A stretch of 52,720 nt of DNA from Sandaracinus sp. (GTDB taxonomy: Bacteria > Myxococcota_A > Polyangia > Polyangiales > Houyiibacteriaceae). Location of the stretch: NCBI GenBank assembly GCA_002699025.1, contig PABA01000117.1:1-52720 (forward strand). Reading direction: 5' to 3'. The notes under the pieces are model-generated. The model was given only the letters and a program-made list of their open reading frames with translations, ran no database searches and was not told where the DNA came from. The position numbers were made by a program, and so were the translations under genes. Positions 1 to 7,365 of this stretch are shown here, piece by piece (within the stretch, counting starts at the first letter, position 1; every line of letters begins with the position of its first letter).

Positions 1-52
1 CGGCCGTCGCACCCGGCCGTCGCACCCGGCCGTCGCACCCGGCCGTCGCACC
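1..52. repeat. 13-bp tandem repeat, four copies
   Basis: The unit CGGCCGTCGCACC occurs four times head to tail and then decays (CGCCGTTGCG). The array is cut by the window edge, so more copies may lie to the left. It ends just upstream of the promoter-like boxes of the gene at 95. I see no coding role. Confidence 0.9.
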
Positions 53-57
53 CGCCG

Positions 58-86
58 TTGCGTCCCGCCTCGGGCCGGGGGACGCT
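58..86 (+). promoter_or_regulatory. Possible promoter, leaderless layout
   Basis: TTGCGT at 58-63, a 17-bp spacer, then GACGCT at 81-86, ending 8 nt before the ATG at 95. No Shine-Dalgarno sequence lies between the -10-like box and the ATG. The -10 match to TATAAT is weak. The call rests mainly on the same spacing before three other genes in this window (11463, 26937, 35701). Confidence 0.35.
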
Positions 87-94
87 CTCCCGTC

Positions 95-1021
95 ATGAGC
101 GACCGAGGCGAGGGGGGCGGAGGCGGGGGCGCGCTGAAGATCGGCGCGGCGGTGCTCGGAGGCCTCGGCATCCTCCTCGCGCGGACGGCCGACGACTGCG
201 GGCGGGCCGGCGTGCGCGTGGCGGACGACGTCGCCGCGGTGGGCGCGAGCGGGAGCCGCTCCCTCGACGAGCTGGGCGAGCTCGGGGGCCTCGGCGCGGC
301 CGGTCGGGGCTTCGAGGCGGCCGAGCTGGAGGCGGCGCCCCTGCGCGGGTTGTTCGCCGAGGCGGACGTGGGGCGCGCGGCCGAGGAGGCCCCGCCGCTC
401 CTCCGGCAGGACGTGCTCGAGGAGGCCGACGCGCTCCGCGCCATCGAGGAAGCCCTCGAGGAGGAGGCGCGGGATCAGCTCCTCGAGGGCGCGCTGGAGG
501 CGGCGCTCGAGGAGGACGAGGTCGCCCCGGCTCCGGAGCGGGAGGACGACGCGCTCCGCCGGGGCGCGGCGGTGGCGGCCATGCAGCGGCAGGTCACGGC
601 GCCCCGCTGGATCGCCCTCGAAGGAGACGCGCCGGCGCCGGAGGGCTGGGCCGCGGAGGCCGTGCGCGGCGCCGAGGCGCTGGCCGGGGCGCTCGAGCGG
701 GCGGTCGAAGAGAGCGCCAACCCGGTGGTCGTCGCCGGGCCCGCGGAGGCGGCAGGGGCGTCGGGGCTCGTGGGCGTCGAGGCGCCCGTGCCGGTCGTGG
801 CCATCCAGACGCGCTGCGTGCGGCGGGCCTTGAACTGCTTCGTGCTCGCGGGGCCGGCGCCCGAGCTCGGGCCCCCCGCGGGGACGGTCGCCGAGACGCT
901 CGGCGCGCTGATCGCGGCGCTCCCCGAGGGGACCGCGCTCCACCTCGTGGACGTCGACGCCTCCGGCCGCGCGACCCCGCGGCGCCTCGTCGGCACGGCG
1001 GCGGGCGCTCGCGAACGCTGA
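95..1021 (+). CDS. Unrecognised acidic protein, 308 aa
   Basis: I do not recognise this protein. The first residues are Gly-rich, followed by a weakly hydrophobic stretch (about residues 14-30, AAVLGGLGILLA) that could be an uncleaved anchor but is marginal. Residues 60-170 are very rich in Glu and Ala and are probably helical. The C-terminal 100 residues look more globular, with alternating beta-like segments (NPVVVAG, VPVVAIQTRC, TALHLVDVD) and two nearby Cys (TRCVRRALNC). The coding frame keeps G/C at third positions throughout, and the ATG fits a promoter-like element 8 nt upstream. The next gene is convergent. There is no catalytic motif I would trust. Confidence 0.6.
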   Translation: MSDRGEGGGGGGALKIGAAVLGGLGILLARTADDCGRAGVRVADDVAAVGASGSRSLDELGELGGLGAAGRGFEAAELEAAPLRGLFAEADVGRAAEEAPPLLRQDVLEEADALRAIEEALEEEARDQLLEGALEAALEEDEVAPAPEREDDALRRGAAVAAMQRQVTAPRWIALEGDAPAPEGWAAEAVRGAEALAGALERAVEESANPVVVAGPAEAAGASGLVGVEAPVPVVAIQTRCVRRALNCFVLAGPAPELGPPAGTVAETLGALIAALPEGTALHLVDVDASGRATPRRLVGTAAGARER

Positions 1022-1093
1022 GCCCGGCCCGGGGTTGGAGCCGGGCGGAGCCGGGCATGGGGCCGCCCGGAGAGGGCACCCCGGATGCGAAGA

Positions 1094-1123
1094 CCCCCCG
1101 GCCACGCGTCGGCGACCGGGGGG
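1094..1123. terminator. Hairpin between convergent genes
   Basis: CCCCCCGG at 1094-1101 pairs with CCGGGGGG at 1116-1123 around a 14-nt loop. It lies between the stop of the gene at 95-1021 and the stop of the convergent protease gene, and could end transcription from both sides. There is no T-run on either strand, so its strength as an intrinsic terminator is uncertain. Confidence 0.5.
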
Positions 1124-1143
1124 CGTTCGGCGGCGGCGCCCGC

Positions 1144-2484
1144 TCAGGGGAAGGCGTTGCGCAGCGCCGAGATGACGCCCGAGTACTCCTTCGTGATCCG
1201 CACGGCCGTGTTCGGGCGCGCGAGGATCGAGCTCGAGAAGTTGCCCTCGTCCGGCGTGCAGCGGTGGCAGTGCTCCCAGCTCACGACGGAGGTCACGGCC
1301 AGCGTGTCGCCGTTCAGGTAGGTGTAGAGCGACGAGCCACTGTGCCCGCCGGAGGCGTCGCAGTGGAAGCGGAAGCGCCGCTCGATGCCGTCCGAGTCGG
1401 TCGACGAGTAGTTCCCCGACGCGCACCAGCGCGAGTCCCCGTAGAGGCCCCGGACCTGGCAGCCCGCCGGCGCGTTGCTGCGGCTGCAGCTCGGGTAGCC
1501 GCGGTTGTAGCGCGCCCGGTCGCCGAACTCGCTGTTCGACGCCCACCAGTACCAGCCCATCCAGCCGACCGTGTTCCCCATGCGGTCGTCGTGCGTGACG
1601 ATCAGGCCGATGTCGTAGGGCGTCGCCGAGTAGGGCACGGAGTCCAGGCCGTCGGCGATGTTCCGGAACTGCGACGGGGTCCAGTACCAGGTGTTCGACG
1701 TCGAGAAGGAGACCGAGTCGCGCCAGGCGCTGCCGCTCTGGCCGGCCCGCGCCGTCGCCCCGAACCAGCGGCGGTCGTCGACGTCGCGGATGCAGTGCGC
1801 CGCCGTGACGATGTGCTTCGGTCCGACGAGCGTGCCCGAGCAGCCGCCGAAGGCGACCAGCTTCCGGAAGGCCCGGTGCGTCTGGGCGACGTCGTAGGTG
1901 CCCCGGAGGCTCCGCGTGTCCTGCCCGTTCGACCAGCCCTTGAGCTCGCCCTCGCGCTCGCCCTCCAGCGTCGGCGCGGGCTCCTCGATCTCCTCGCCGA
2001 GGTGCCCGTCCCGGTCGACGGAGCCGAGGTGCAGCCCGCGCGCGAAGGCGTCCTCGTCCGCCCGCTCGAGCAGCTCGCGCGGGTAGCGCACGTGGAACTC
2101 GTTGCCCGTCGAGACGGAGACCGCGTCCCACTCGCTGTAGTCCGGGTCGTCCTCGAGGGGCGCGTCGTCGTCGAGCTCGGACTCGGGGCCGCCCACGTAC
2201 TGCCCGGGGTCGCCCTCGTCGCCGATCTCGACGACCTCGCCGACGCCCTCGTAGGTCACGCGGATGGGTGGGCCCTCGTAGCCGAGCCGCTCCACGAGCC
2301 CCTCGAGCTCGTGGGTGAGGGAGTCGAGGTCGGCCTCCGCGCTCTCCGTGAGCTCGACGCCCGCGGCCAGCGCGACCGCCACGGGGGTGCCGTTCGCGCC
2401 CTCGGCGGCCGGGGTGGCGGGGGCGTCGGCGACGCAGGCGCCGCAGAGGGCCGCCACGAGGGTCCAGGTTCGAGACGTTCGCAT
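1144..2484 (-). CDS. Secreted trypsin-fold (S1) serine protease
   Basis: A 446-residue exported protein of the chymotrypsin/V8-like S1 fold. The N-terminus is a signal peptide (MRTSRTWTLVAALCGAC) that may be a lipoprotein signal, though Cys rather than Leu sits at -3 of the lipobox. Residues 30-190 are acidic and propeptide-like. The catalytic triad is visible: His in VTAAHC (about 228), Asp in PYDIGL (about 289) and Ser in GGHSGS (about 381). Several Cys pairs fit extracellular disulfides. The ATG at 2484 is chosen because it begins the signal peptide and follows a good AAAGGA ribosome site 6 nt upstream; longer in-frame readings lack a signal sequence. The substrate is unknown. GHSGS rather than GDSGGP suggests the glutamyl-endopeptidase-like branch, but that is inference. 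Confidence 0.88.
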   Translation of the reverse strand: MRTSRTWTLVAALCGACVADAPATPAAEGANGTPVAVALAAGVELTESAEADLDSLTHELEGLVERLGYEGPPIRVTYEGVGEVVEIGDEGDPGQYVGGPESELDDDAPLEDDPDYSEWDAVSVSTGNEFHVRYPRELLERADEDAFARGLHLGSVDRDGHLGEEIEEPAPTLEGEREGELKGWSNGQDTRSLRGTYDVAQTHRAFRKLVAFGGCSGTLVGPKHIVTAAHCIRDVDDRRWFGATARAGQSGSAWRDSVSFSTSNTWYWTPSQFRNIADGLDSVPYSATPYDIGLIVTHDDRMGNTVGWMGWYWWASNSEFGDRARYNRGYPSCSRSNAPAGCQVRGLYGDSRWCASGNYSSTDSDGIERRFRFHCDASGGHSGSSLYTYLNGDTLAVTSVVSWEHCHRCTPDEGNFSSSILARPNTAVRITKEYSGVISALRNAFP

Positions 2485-2900
2485 GGTGTCCTTTCCAGCG
2501 ACGCGGAGGGCGCCACTCGGGAAGGGCCTTGGAGACGGCCCGGGGCGAGCTGACGCGCGCGAACGCGGTTTCTTCGGGCGCGGTCGGGCGCCGGGCGGGT
2601 CGGGCGCCGGGCGGGTCGGGCGCCGGGCGGGTCGTCGCGCCGAGGTCCTCCGGCGCACCCGGAGCGGCGGAAGACCAAACCCGTGCCTCTGCCCATCCGT
2701 GCATGCCCGTGCCCGCTGGCAGAAGGGTCCACCGTTCGCGCCCACGCGCCTCGTTCTCTCGCGCCCGTCGTGCACGGACGGGCGCCTCGTGGTCGCGCCG
2801 AGGTCTCGCGCCCGCGCGCGGCGTCCTCACGCCTACGCCTCGGCCCGCACCTCGGATCGCACGGGAGGCGCGGGCGCGCGGGCCGTGCGAAGCTCGCCGC
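2485..2900. other. Divergent spacer, 416 bp
   Basis: Non-coding region between the divergently read protease and moaDE fusion. It holds a 16-bp tandem repeat (2586-2633) and a short CCCGTGCCC-type stretch near 2708. The two promoters must be here, but I cannot place them. No ribosome site is evident before the ATG at 2901. Confidence 0.7.
2586..2633. repeat. 16-bp tandem repeat, three copies
   Basis: GGGCGCCGGGCGGGTC is repeated three times without mismatch, with a partial copy before it. Its reverse complement resembles, but does not equal, the 16-bp unit at 16375-16438. Confidence 0.9.
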
Positions 2901-3572
2901 ATGGTGCACGTGCGCTACCACGCCGCCGCCCGGGAGCTCGCCGGGACGCGCGAGGAGGAGCTGGAGCTCGACGCCCCGCTCGCGGCCGAGGCCTTCGTGG
3001 CGACCCTCGGGGAGCGCCACCCGCCGCTCCGCCCCTACCTCGCGCGCATGCGCCTCGCGGTGAACGGCGACTTCGCGCCCGCCGACGCGACGATCGCGCC
3101 GGGCGATCGGGTGGACGTGATGCCGCCCGTGGCCGGCGGGAGCGGCGCCGACGACCCGGTGAAGCTCGCCGCCGTGCGCGACGCGCCCCTCTCCCTCGAC
3201 GAGGCCTTCGGGGCCGTGACGCACGCGAGCGCCGGGGGGGTCTGCCTCTTCACCGGCGTCGTGCGCGATCACGCGGACGGGAAGGCCGTGGCCCGCCTCG
3301 ACTACGAGGCCTACGCGGAGCTGGCGACCAAGGAGACGCGGCGCGTGCTCGCGAAGGTCGCCGAGGAGGTCCCGGGCGTGCGGCTGGCTGCCGTGCACCG
3401 CGTGGGCGAGCTGCAGGTCGGCGACCTGGCCGTGGTCGTGGCCGCGAGCGCCGCGCACCGCGACGAGGCCTTCCGCGCCTGCCGGCTGGCCATCGACCGC
3501 ATCAAGGAGACGGTGCCCATCTGGAAGAAGGAGTGGGGCCCGGGCGGGGAAGCCCACTGGGTGAACCTCTAG
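2901..3572 (+). CDS. MoaD-MoaE fusion (molybdopterin synthase)
   Basis: Both subunits of molybdopterin synthase in one 223-residue chain; the enzyme converts cPMP to molybdopterin with sulfur carried on the MoaD C-terminus. Residues 1-80 are a MoaD ubiquitin-like domain ending PPVAGG, the diglycine that must become a thiocarboxylate. Residues 86-223 are MoaE, with FTGVVRDH, YEAYAELA, HRVGELQVGD and KKEWGPGGEAHW. The ATG at 2901 starts MoaD exactly, and upstream in-frame sequence is repetitive. Because the GG is internal (GG then SGADD), sulfur loading needs cleavage after Gly80. The MoaX fusion of Mycobacterium tuberculosis is known to be cut at an equivalent Gly-Ser. No other moa gene lies nearby. 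Confidence 0.93.
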   Translation: MVHVRYHAAARELAGTREEELELDAPLAAEAFVATLGERHPPLRPYLARMRLAVNGDFAPADATIAPGDRVDVMPPVAGGSGADDPVKLAAVRDAPLSLDEAFGAVTHASAGGVCLFTGVVRDHADGKAVARLDYEAYAELATKETRRVLAKVAEEVPGVRLAAVHRVGELQVGDLAVVVAASAAHRDEAFRACRLAIDRIKETVPIWKKEWGPGGEAHWVNL

Positions 3573-3735
3573 TACCTCTGCCCGGAAGTTCGACCCGGGT
3601 ATCTGCGGCCCTCGGCGCGCATGTCGCGCGCCGACCTCCTCGAATGGGCTCTGGCCCGTCCTGCGTCAGCGCGGCCCACAACCTGCCCTCCGATCATCCA
3701 CACCTACCGGGATCGAGCTTCCGGGCAGAGGTACT
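3571..3735. repeat. 165-bp element closed by 23-bp inverted repeats
   Basis: The arms at 3571-3593 and 3713-3735 are reverse complements at 22 of 23 positions and enclose 119 nt. The inside holds a second stem-loop at 3612-3634 (9-bp stem, ATGTC loop). The left arm overlaps the last bases of the moaDE stop codon. It could be a miniature transposable element with terminal inverted repeats, or a structured RNA with a long closing helix. There is no obvious target-site duplication. Confidence 0.75.
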
Positions 3736-3861
3736 CGGAGCGGGATTTCTCGGAGGAGGGCGCCCGGGTTGTCCACCCGTTCGGCGGGCTTCGGCGGGTG
3801 ATCTCGCGGTGCTCGGGTCCTCTCCGACCATCGTGTCACGGGGGCGTGGCATGCTCCGGCC

Positions 3862-6800
3862 GTGGCTCCGATCCTCGTCCAGAGCGATGACGCCGCGGCG
3901 CGGCGTGAGGCGGCCCGGCGCTGGCTCGCCGAGCGCGGCGGCGACGAGCCCGTGTGGATCGTCGCGCCGACCCGCGACGCCGCGGCGCGCCTCGCCCGGG
4001 CCAGCGCCAGCGAGCGCGGCGCGGTCTTCGGCTGGGAGCCGATCTCCTTCGGCGCGCTCGTCGCCCGCCTCGCCGCCGCGCCGCTCGCCCGGGCCGGCCT
4101 CTCGCCCACCAGCCCCCTCGCCCTCGAGGCGCTCGTCACCCGCGTCGTCCATCGCGCCGCCGCCGACGGCGCCCTCGGTCGCTTCGCGCCGCTCGGCGAT
4201 CGCCCCGGCTTCCCCCGCGCCCTCGCGCGCACCCTGGCGGAGCTGAGGCTCGCCGAGCTCGCGCCCGGCGCCCTCGAGGCGGCCGGCCAGGAGGACCTCG
4301 GCCGGCTGCGCGCGCTCTACGAGGCCGAGCTCGAGACCGCGAAGCTCGCCGATCGGGCGGACGTCCTCCGCGCCATCGTCGTCCGCGCCAGCGGTGACGC
4401 CAGCGGTGACGGCGTCGGTGCCCTCGGCGGGCGCGCCCTGGTCGCGCTCGATCCGCGGCTCCGGCAGCCGCTCGAGGCCCGCGTCCTCGCCCTCCTCGCC
4501 GCCGGCTCGGAGGCGCTCGTCACGGCGCCCCGGCGCGACGCCCGCAGCCTCGCGCTCCTCCGCGAGGCCTTCCCCGAGCTCCAGGAGCAGGCGCCACCGC
4601 CCCGCACGGAGGGCGCCCTCGCCCGCCTCCAGGCGCGCCTCTTCGACGAGCCGTCCGGCGACGAACCGTCCGCCGCCGAGCCATCCGGCGCCGAGCCATC
4701 CGGCGCCGAGCCATCCGGCGCCGAGCCGTCGGCCCACGAGCTGTCCGCCGCCGAGCCGTCCGCCCACGAGCTGTCCGCCGCCGAGCCGTCCGCCCAGGAG
4801 CCATCCGCCCCCGAGCTCCGCCCGACCGGGGAGGGCGCCGCGCTCGCCGCCGGCTCGGTGGTCTTCTTCAGCGCCGCCGGCGAGAGCCGCGAGTGTGTCG
4901 AGGTCGCCCGCCGCTGCCTCGGCCACGCGCGCGAGGGCGTCCCCTTCGATCGCATGGCCGTCGTGCTCCGCGCGCCCGGCCTCTACCGCGCGCACCTGGT
5001 CGAGGCCTTCCGCCGCGCCCGCGTCCCGGCGCGCTTCAGCCGCGGCACCGTGCTCCCCGATCCGAGCGGCCGCGCCTTCCTCGCGCTCCTCGCCTGCAAG
5101 GCGGAGGGCTTCTCCGCGCGCGCCTTCGCCGAGTACCTCAGCCTCGGCGTCATCCCCACGCCGATCGATGGCGCCCCGCCGCCAGCGGGCGAGAGCTGGG
5201 TGGCACCCGACGAGGAGCTCGTGCCCTTCGAGGGCGAGCTCCGCCTCGAGGAGGAGGAGGCGACCCAGGGCGAGGAGGGCCTGGACGGGCCGGCGCTCGC
5301 GGGGACGCTCCGCGTGCCGCGGCATTGGGAGTCGCTCCTCGTCGACGCCGCGGTGATCGGTGGGCGGGAGCGCTGGGCGCGGCGCCTCGAGCAGCTCGAC
5401 GCGAACCTCGCGCGGGAGGCGGGCACGCTCGACCCGGACGATCCGCGCGGCGAGCAGCTCGCGCGCCGCCGCGAGGAGCTCGAGGCGCTCCGGCGCTTCG
5501 CCCTGCCGCTCCTCGACGCGCTCGACGGCCTGCCCGAGGCGGCGCCCTGGCGCGCGTGGCTCGACGCGCTCGCCGAGCTCGCGAGCCGGAGCCTCCGCGA
5601 GCCGGAGCGGGTGCTGCAGGTGCTCGGCGAGCTGGCGCCGCTCGGGCCGGTCGGGCCCGTGCGCCTCGAGGAGGTGCGCCTCGTGCTCGAGAAGCGCCTG
5701 CTCCAGCTGGTCGAGCGGCCGAGCGCGCGGGCGGAGGGCGTGGCCGTGCTCGCCGTGGACGAGGTGCGGGGCCTGGACGCGGACGTGGTCTTCGTGCCGG
5801 GCATCGCCGAGAAGGTCTTCCCGCCGAAGGTCGGCGAGGACCCGCTCCTCCTCGACGCGGTGCGGGAGAAGCTCCACGCGGCCGAGGCGCTCCCCGGCGA
5901 GCTGGTCCGGGCGGCCGAGCGGGTGCGCGAGGAGCGGCTCGCGCTGGCGCTGGCGGCCGGGGCGGCGACGAAGCAGCTCGTGGCGAGCTGGCCGCGCATC
6001 GACCTCGAGCGGGCGCGCCCGCGGGTGCCCTCCTTCTACGCGCTCGAGCTGGCGCGCGCGGCCTTCGGCTGGCTGCCGGCCTTCGACGAGCTCGCGGAGG
6101 GGGCGGCCAAGGCGACGCCGACGGTGGTGGGCTGGCCGGCGCCGAAGGACCCGCGCCTCGCCATCGACGAGGCCGAGTTCGACCTGGCGGTGATCCGCCC
6201 CTTCCTCCGCTCGGAGCGCACGGACGCGGACCTCGCCGGCAAGCTCGCCTACCTGCACGCGACGAACCCGCACCTGCCCCAGGCGCTCGGCTTCCGGGCG
6301 CGCCGCTGGGAGTCGCCGAAGTGGACCTACGCCGACGGGCTGGTGCAGCTCTCGGCGGACGGCAAGAAGCGCCTCGGGCTCTACCGCCCGGCCGACAAGC
6401 CCTACTCGCCGACGGCGCTCCAGCGCCTGCCGACCTGCCCCTATCAGTTCGCCCTCTACACCTTCCTCAAGCTCCAGCCGCGCGAGGTGCCCGAGGCCGT
6501 CGAGGAGCTCGACGCGCTCCAGCGCGGCAGCCTGATCCACGACATCCAGTACGAGCTGCTCACGGCGCTGCGGGAGGCGAAGCTCCTGCCCCTCGACCAC
6601 CCGCAGCACCTGGCCGCCGCCCGGAAGGCGCTCGACGAGACCGTCGATCGGGTCGCCGCCGAGTACGCCGAGGAGCTCGCGCCGGCGATCCCGCGCGTCT
6701 GGGAGGACGCCGTCGACGACATCCGGCAGGACCTCCACGAGTGGCTCGGCCGCATGCACGAGGACCCGGAGTGGGTGCCGGAGGCCTTCGAGCTCGCCTT

Positions 6801-7365
6801 CGGGCTCCGGCGCTCCTTCCTCGGAGGCGTCGGGCCGCGGCGCGATCCGGCGAGCCGCGAGGAGCCCGTGCCCCTGCCCGAGCTCGGCCTGACGCTCCGC
6901 GGCTCCATCGATCTCGTCGAGCGGCGCGAGGGGCCCGAGGGGCCGGAGCTCCGGGCGACGGACCACAAGACCGGGCGCGTGCCGCCCTACGTCTCGAAGG
7001 ACGTGCGCATCGGCGGCGGGCGCGCGCTCCAGCCGCTCCTCTACGCGCTGGCGCTCGAGGCTGCCCGGCCCGAGGGCGACGCGGCGCGGGTGGTCGGCGG
7101 GCGCCTCTACTACTGCACCTCGCGGGGCGACTTCGAGGCGCGCGAGGTCGCGCTGACGGACGACGCGCGGGCGCTCGTGGGCGGCGTGGCCAAGACGCTC
7201 GAGTGGGCGCTCGAGCGGGGCTTCTTCCCGGCGGCACCGATCGACGCGAAGACCTGCCAGTGGTGCGACTACCAGCCGATCTGCGGCCCGCACGAGGCGG
7301 CGCGGGCCGGTCGCAAGGACGCGAAGCTCCTGGCGCCGATCGAGCGCCTGCGGGAGGAGCGATGA
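3862..7365 (+). CDS. addB: AddB-type nuclease/inactive helicase subunit
   Basis: A 1167-residue protein of AddB size and layout. The N-terminal half is a UvrD-like fold without a usable Walker A lysine. The C-terminus is a RecB-family PD-(D/E)XK nuclease, with ATDHKTGR near residue 1032 supplying catalytic Asp and Lys. Four Cys match the AddB iron-sulfur staple: TCPYQF near 858 and CQWCDYQPIC near 1132. With the next gene it should process double-strand DNA ends for RecA-dependent repair. The GTG at 3862 opens the typical N-terminal strand. The stop overlaps the next start by 4 bp (ATGA), implying coupled translation. An odd linker of EPSGA/EPSAA repeats sits at residues 264-318. Alternative: an AdnAB-like arrangement. 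Confidence 0.85.
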   Translation: MAPILVQSDDAAARREAARRWLAERGGDEPVWIVAPTRDAAARLARASASERGAVFGWEPISFGALVARLAAAPLARAGLSPTSPLALEALVTRVVHRAAADGALGRFAPLGDRPGFPRALARTLAELRLAELAPGALEAAGQEDLGRLRALYEAELETAKLADRADVLRAIVVRASGDASGDGVGALGGRALVALDPRLRQPLEARVLALLAAGSEALVTAPRRDARSLALLREAFPELQEQAPPPRTEGALARLQARLFDEPSGDEPSAAEPSGAEPSGAEPSGAEPSAHELSAAEPSAHELSAAEPSAQEPSAPELRPTGEGAALAAGSVVFFSAAGESRECVEVARRCLGHAREGVPFDRMAVVLRAPGLYRAHLVEAFRRARVPARFSRGTVLPDPSGRAFLALLACKAEGFSARAFAEYLSLGVIPTPIDGAPPPAGESWVAPDEELVPFEGELRLEEEEATQGEEGLDGPALAGTLRVPRHWESLLVDAAVIGGRERWARRLEQLDANLAREAGTLDPDDPRGEQLARRREELEALRRFALPLLDALDGLPEAAPWRAWLDALAELASRSLREPERVLQVLGELAPLGPVGPVRLEEVRLVLEKRLLQLVERPSARAEGVAVLAVDEVRGLDADVVFVPGIAEKVFPPKVGEDPLLLDAVREKLHAAEALPGELVRAAERVREERLALALAAGAATKQLVASWPRIDLERARPRVPSFYALELARAAFGWLPAFDELAEGAAKATPTVVGWPAPKDPRLAIDEAEFDLAVIRPFLRSERTDADLAGKLAYLHATNPHLPQALGFRARRWESPKWTYADGLVQLSADGKKRLGLYRPADKPYSPTALQRLPTCPYQFALYTFLKLQPREVPEAVEELDALQRGSLIHDIQYELLTALREAKLLPLDHPQHLAAARKALDETVDRVAAEYAEELAPAIPRVWEDAVDDIRQDLHEWLGRMHEDPEWVPEAFELAFGLRRSFLGGVGPRRDPASREEPVPLPELGLTLRGSIDLVERREGPEGPELRATDHKTGRVPPYVSKDVRIGGGRALQPLLYALALEAARPEGDAARVVGGRLYYCTSRGDFEAREVALTDDARALVGGVAKTLEWALERGFFPAAPIDAKTCQWCDYQPICGPHEAARAGRKDAKLLAPIERLREER
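4651..4815 (+). repeat. 15-bp coding repeat in the addB linker
   Basis: A degenerate 15-bp tandem array (GAGCCATCCGGCGCC type) encodes about ten pentapeptides such as EPSGA, EPSAA and ELSAA, plus related variants. It is in frame and lies between the helicase-like and later domains, so it probably forms a flexible, length-variable acidic linker. Confidence 0.85.

Noticed and set aside
2529-2900. Longer N-terminus for the MoaD-MoaE fusion
   Set aside because: The extension translates a 16-bp DNA repeat. MoaD begins exactly at the ATG at 2901.
3588-3600. tRNA-like T-arm (GTTCGA) after moaDE
   Set aside because: No matching stem on either side and no acceptor or anticodon arm. It belongs to the inverted-repeat element.
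3694-7293. Open frame of about 1200 codons on the minus strand opposite addB
   Set aside because: It exists because high-GC coding DNA lacks stops on the opposite strand. Its product is Arg/Glu/Leu-rich without any fold, while the plus strand shows complete AddB motifs.
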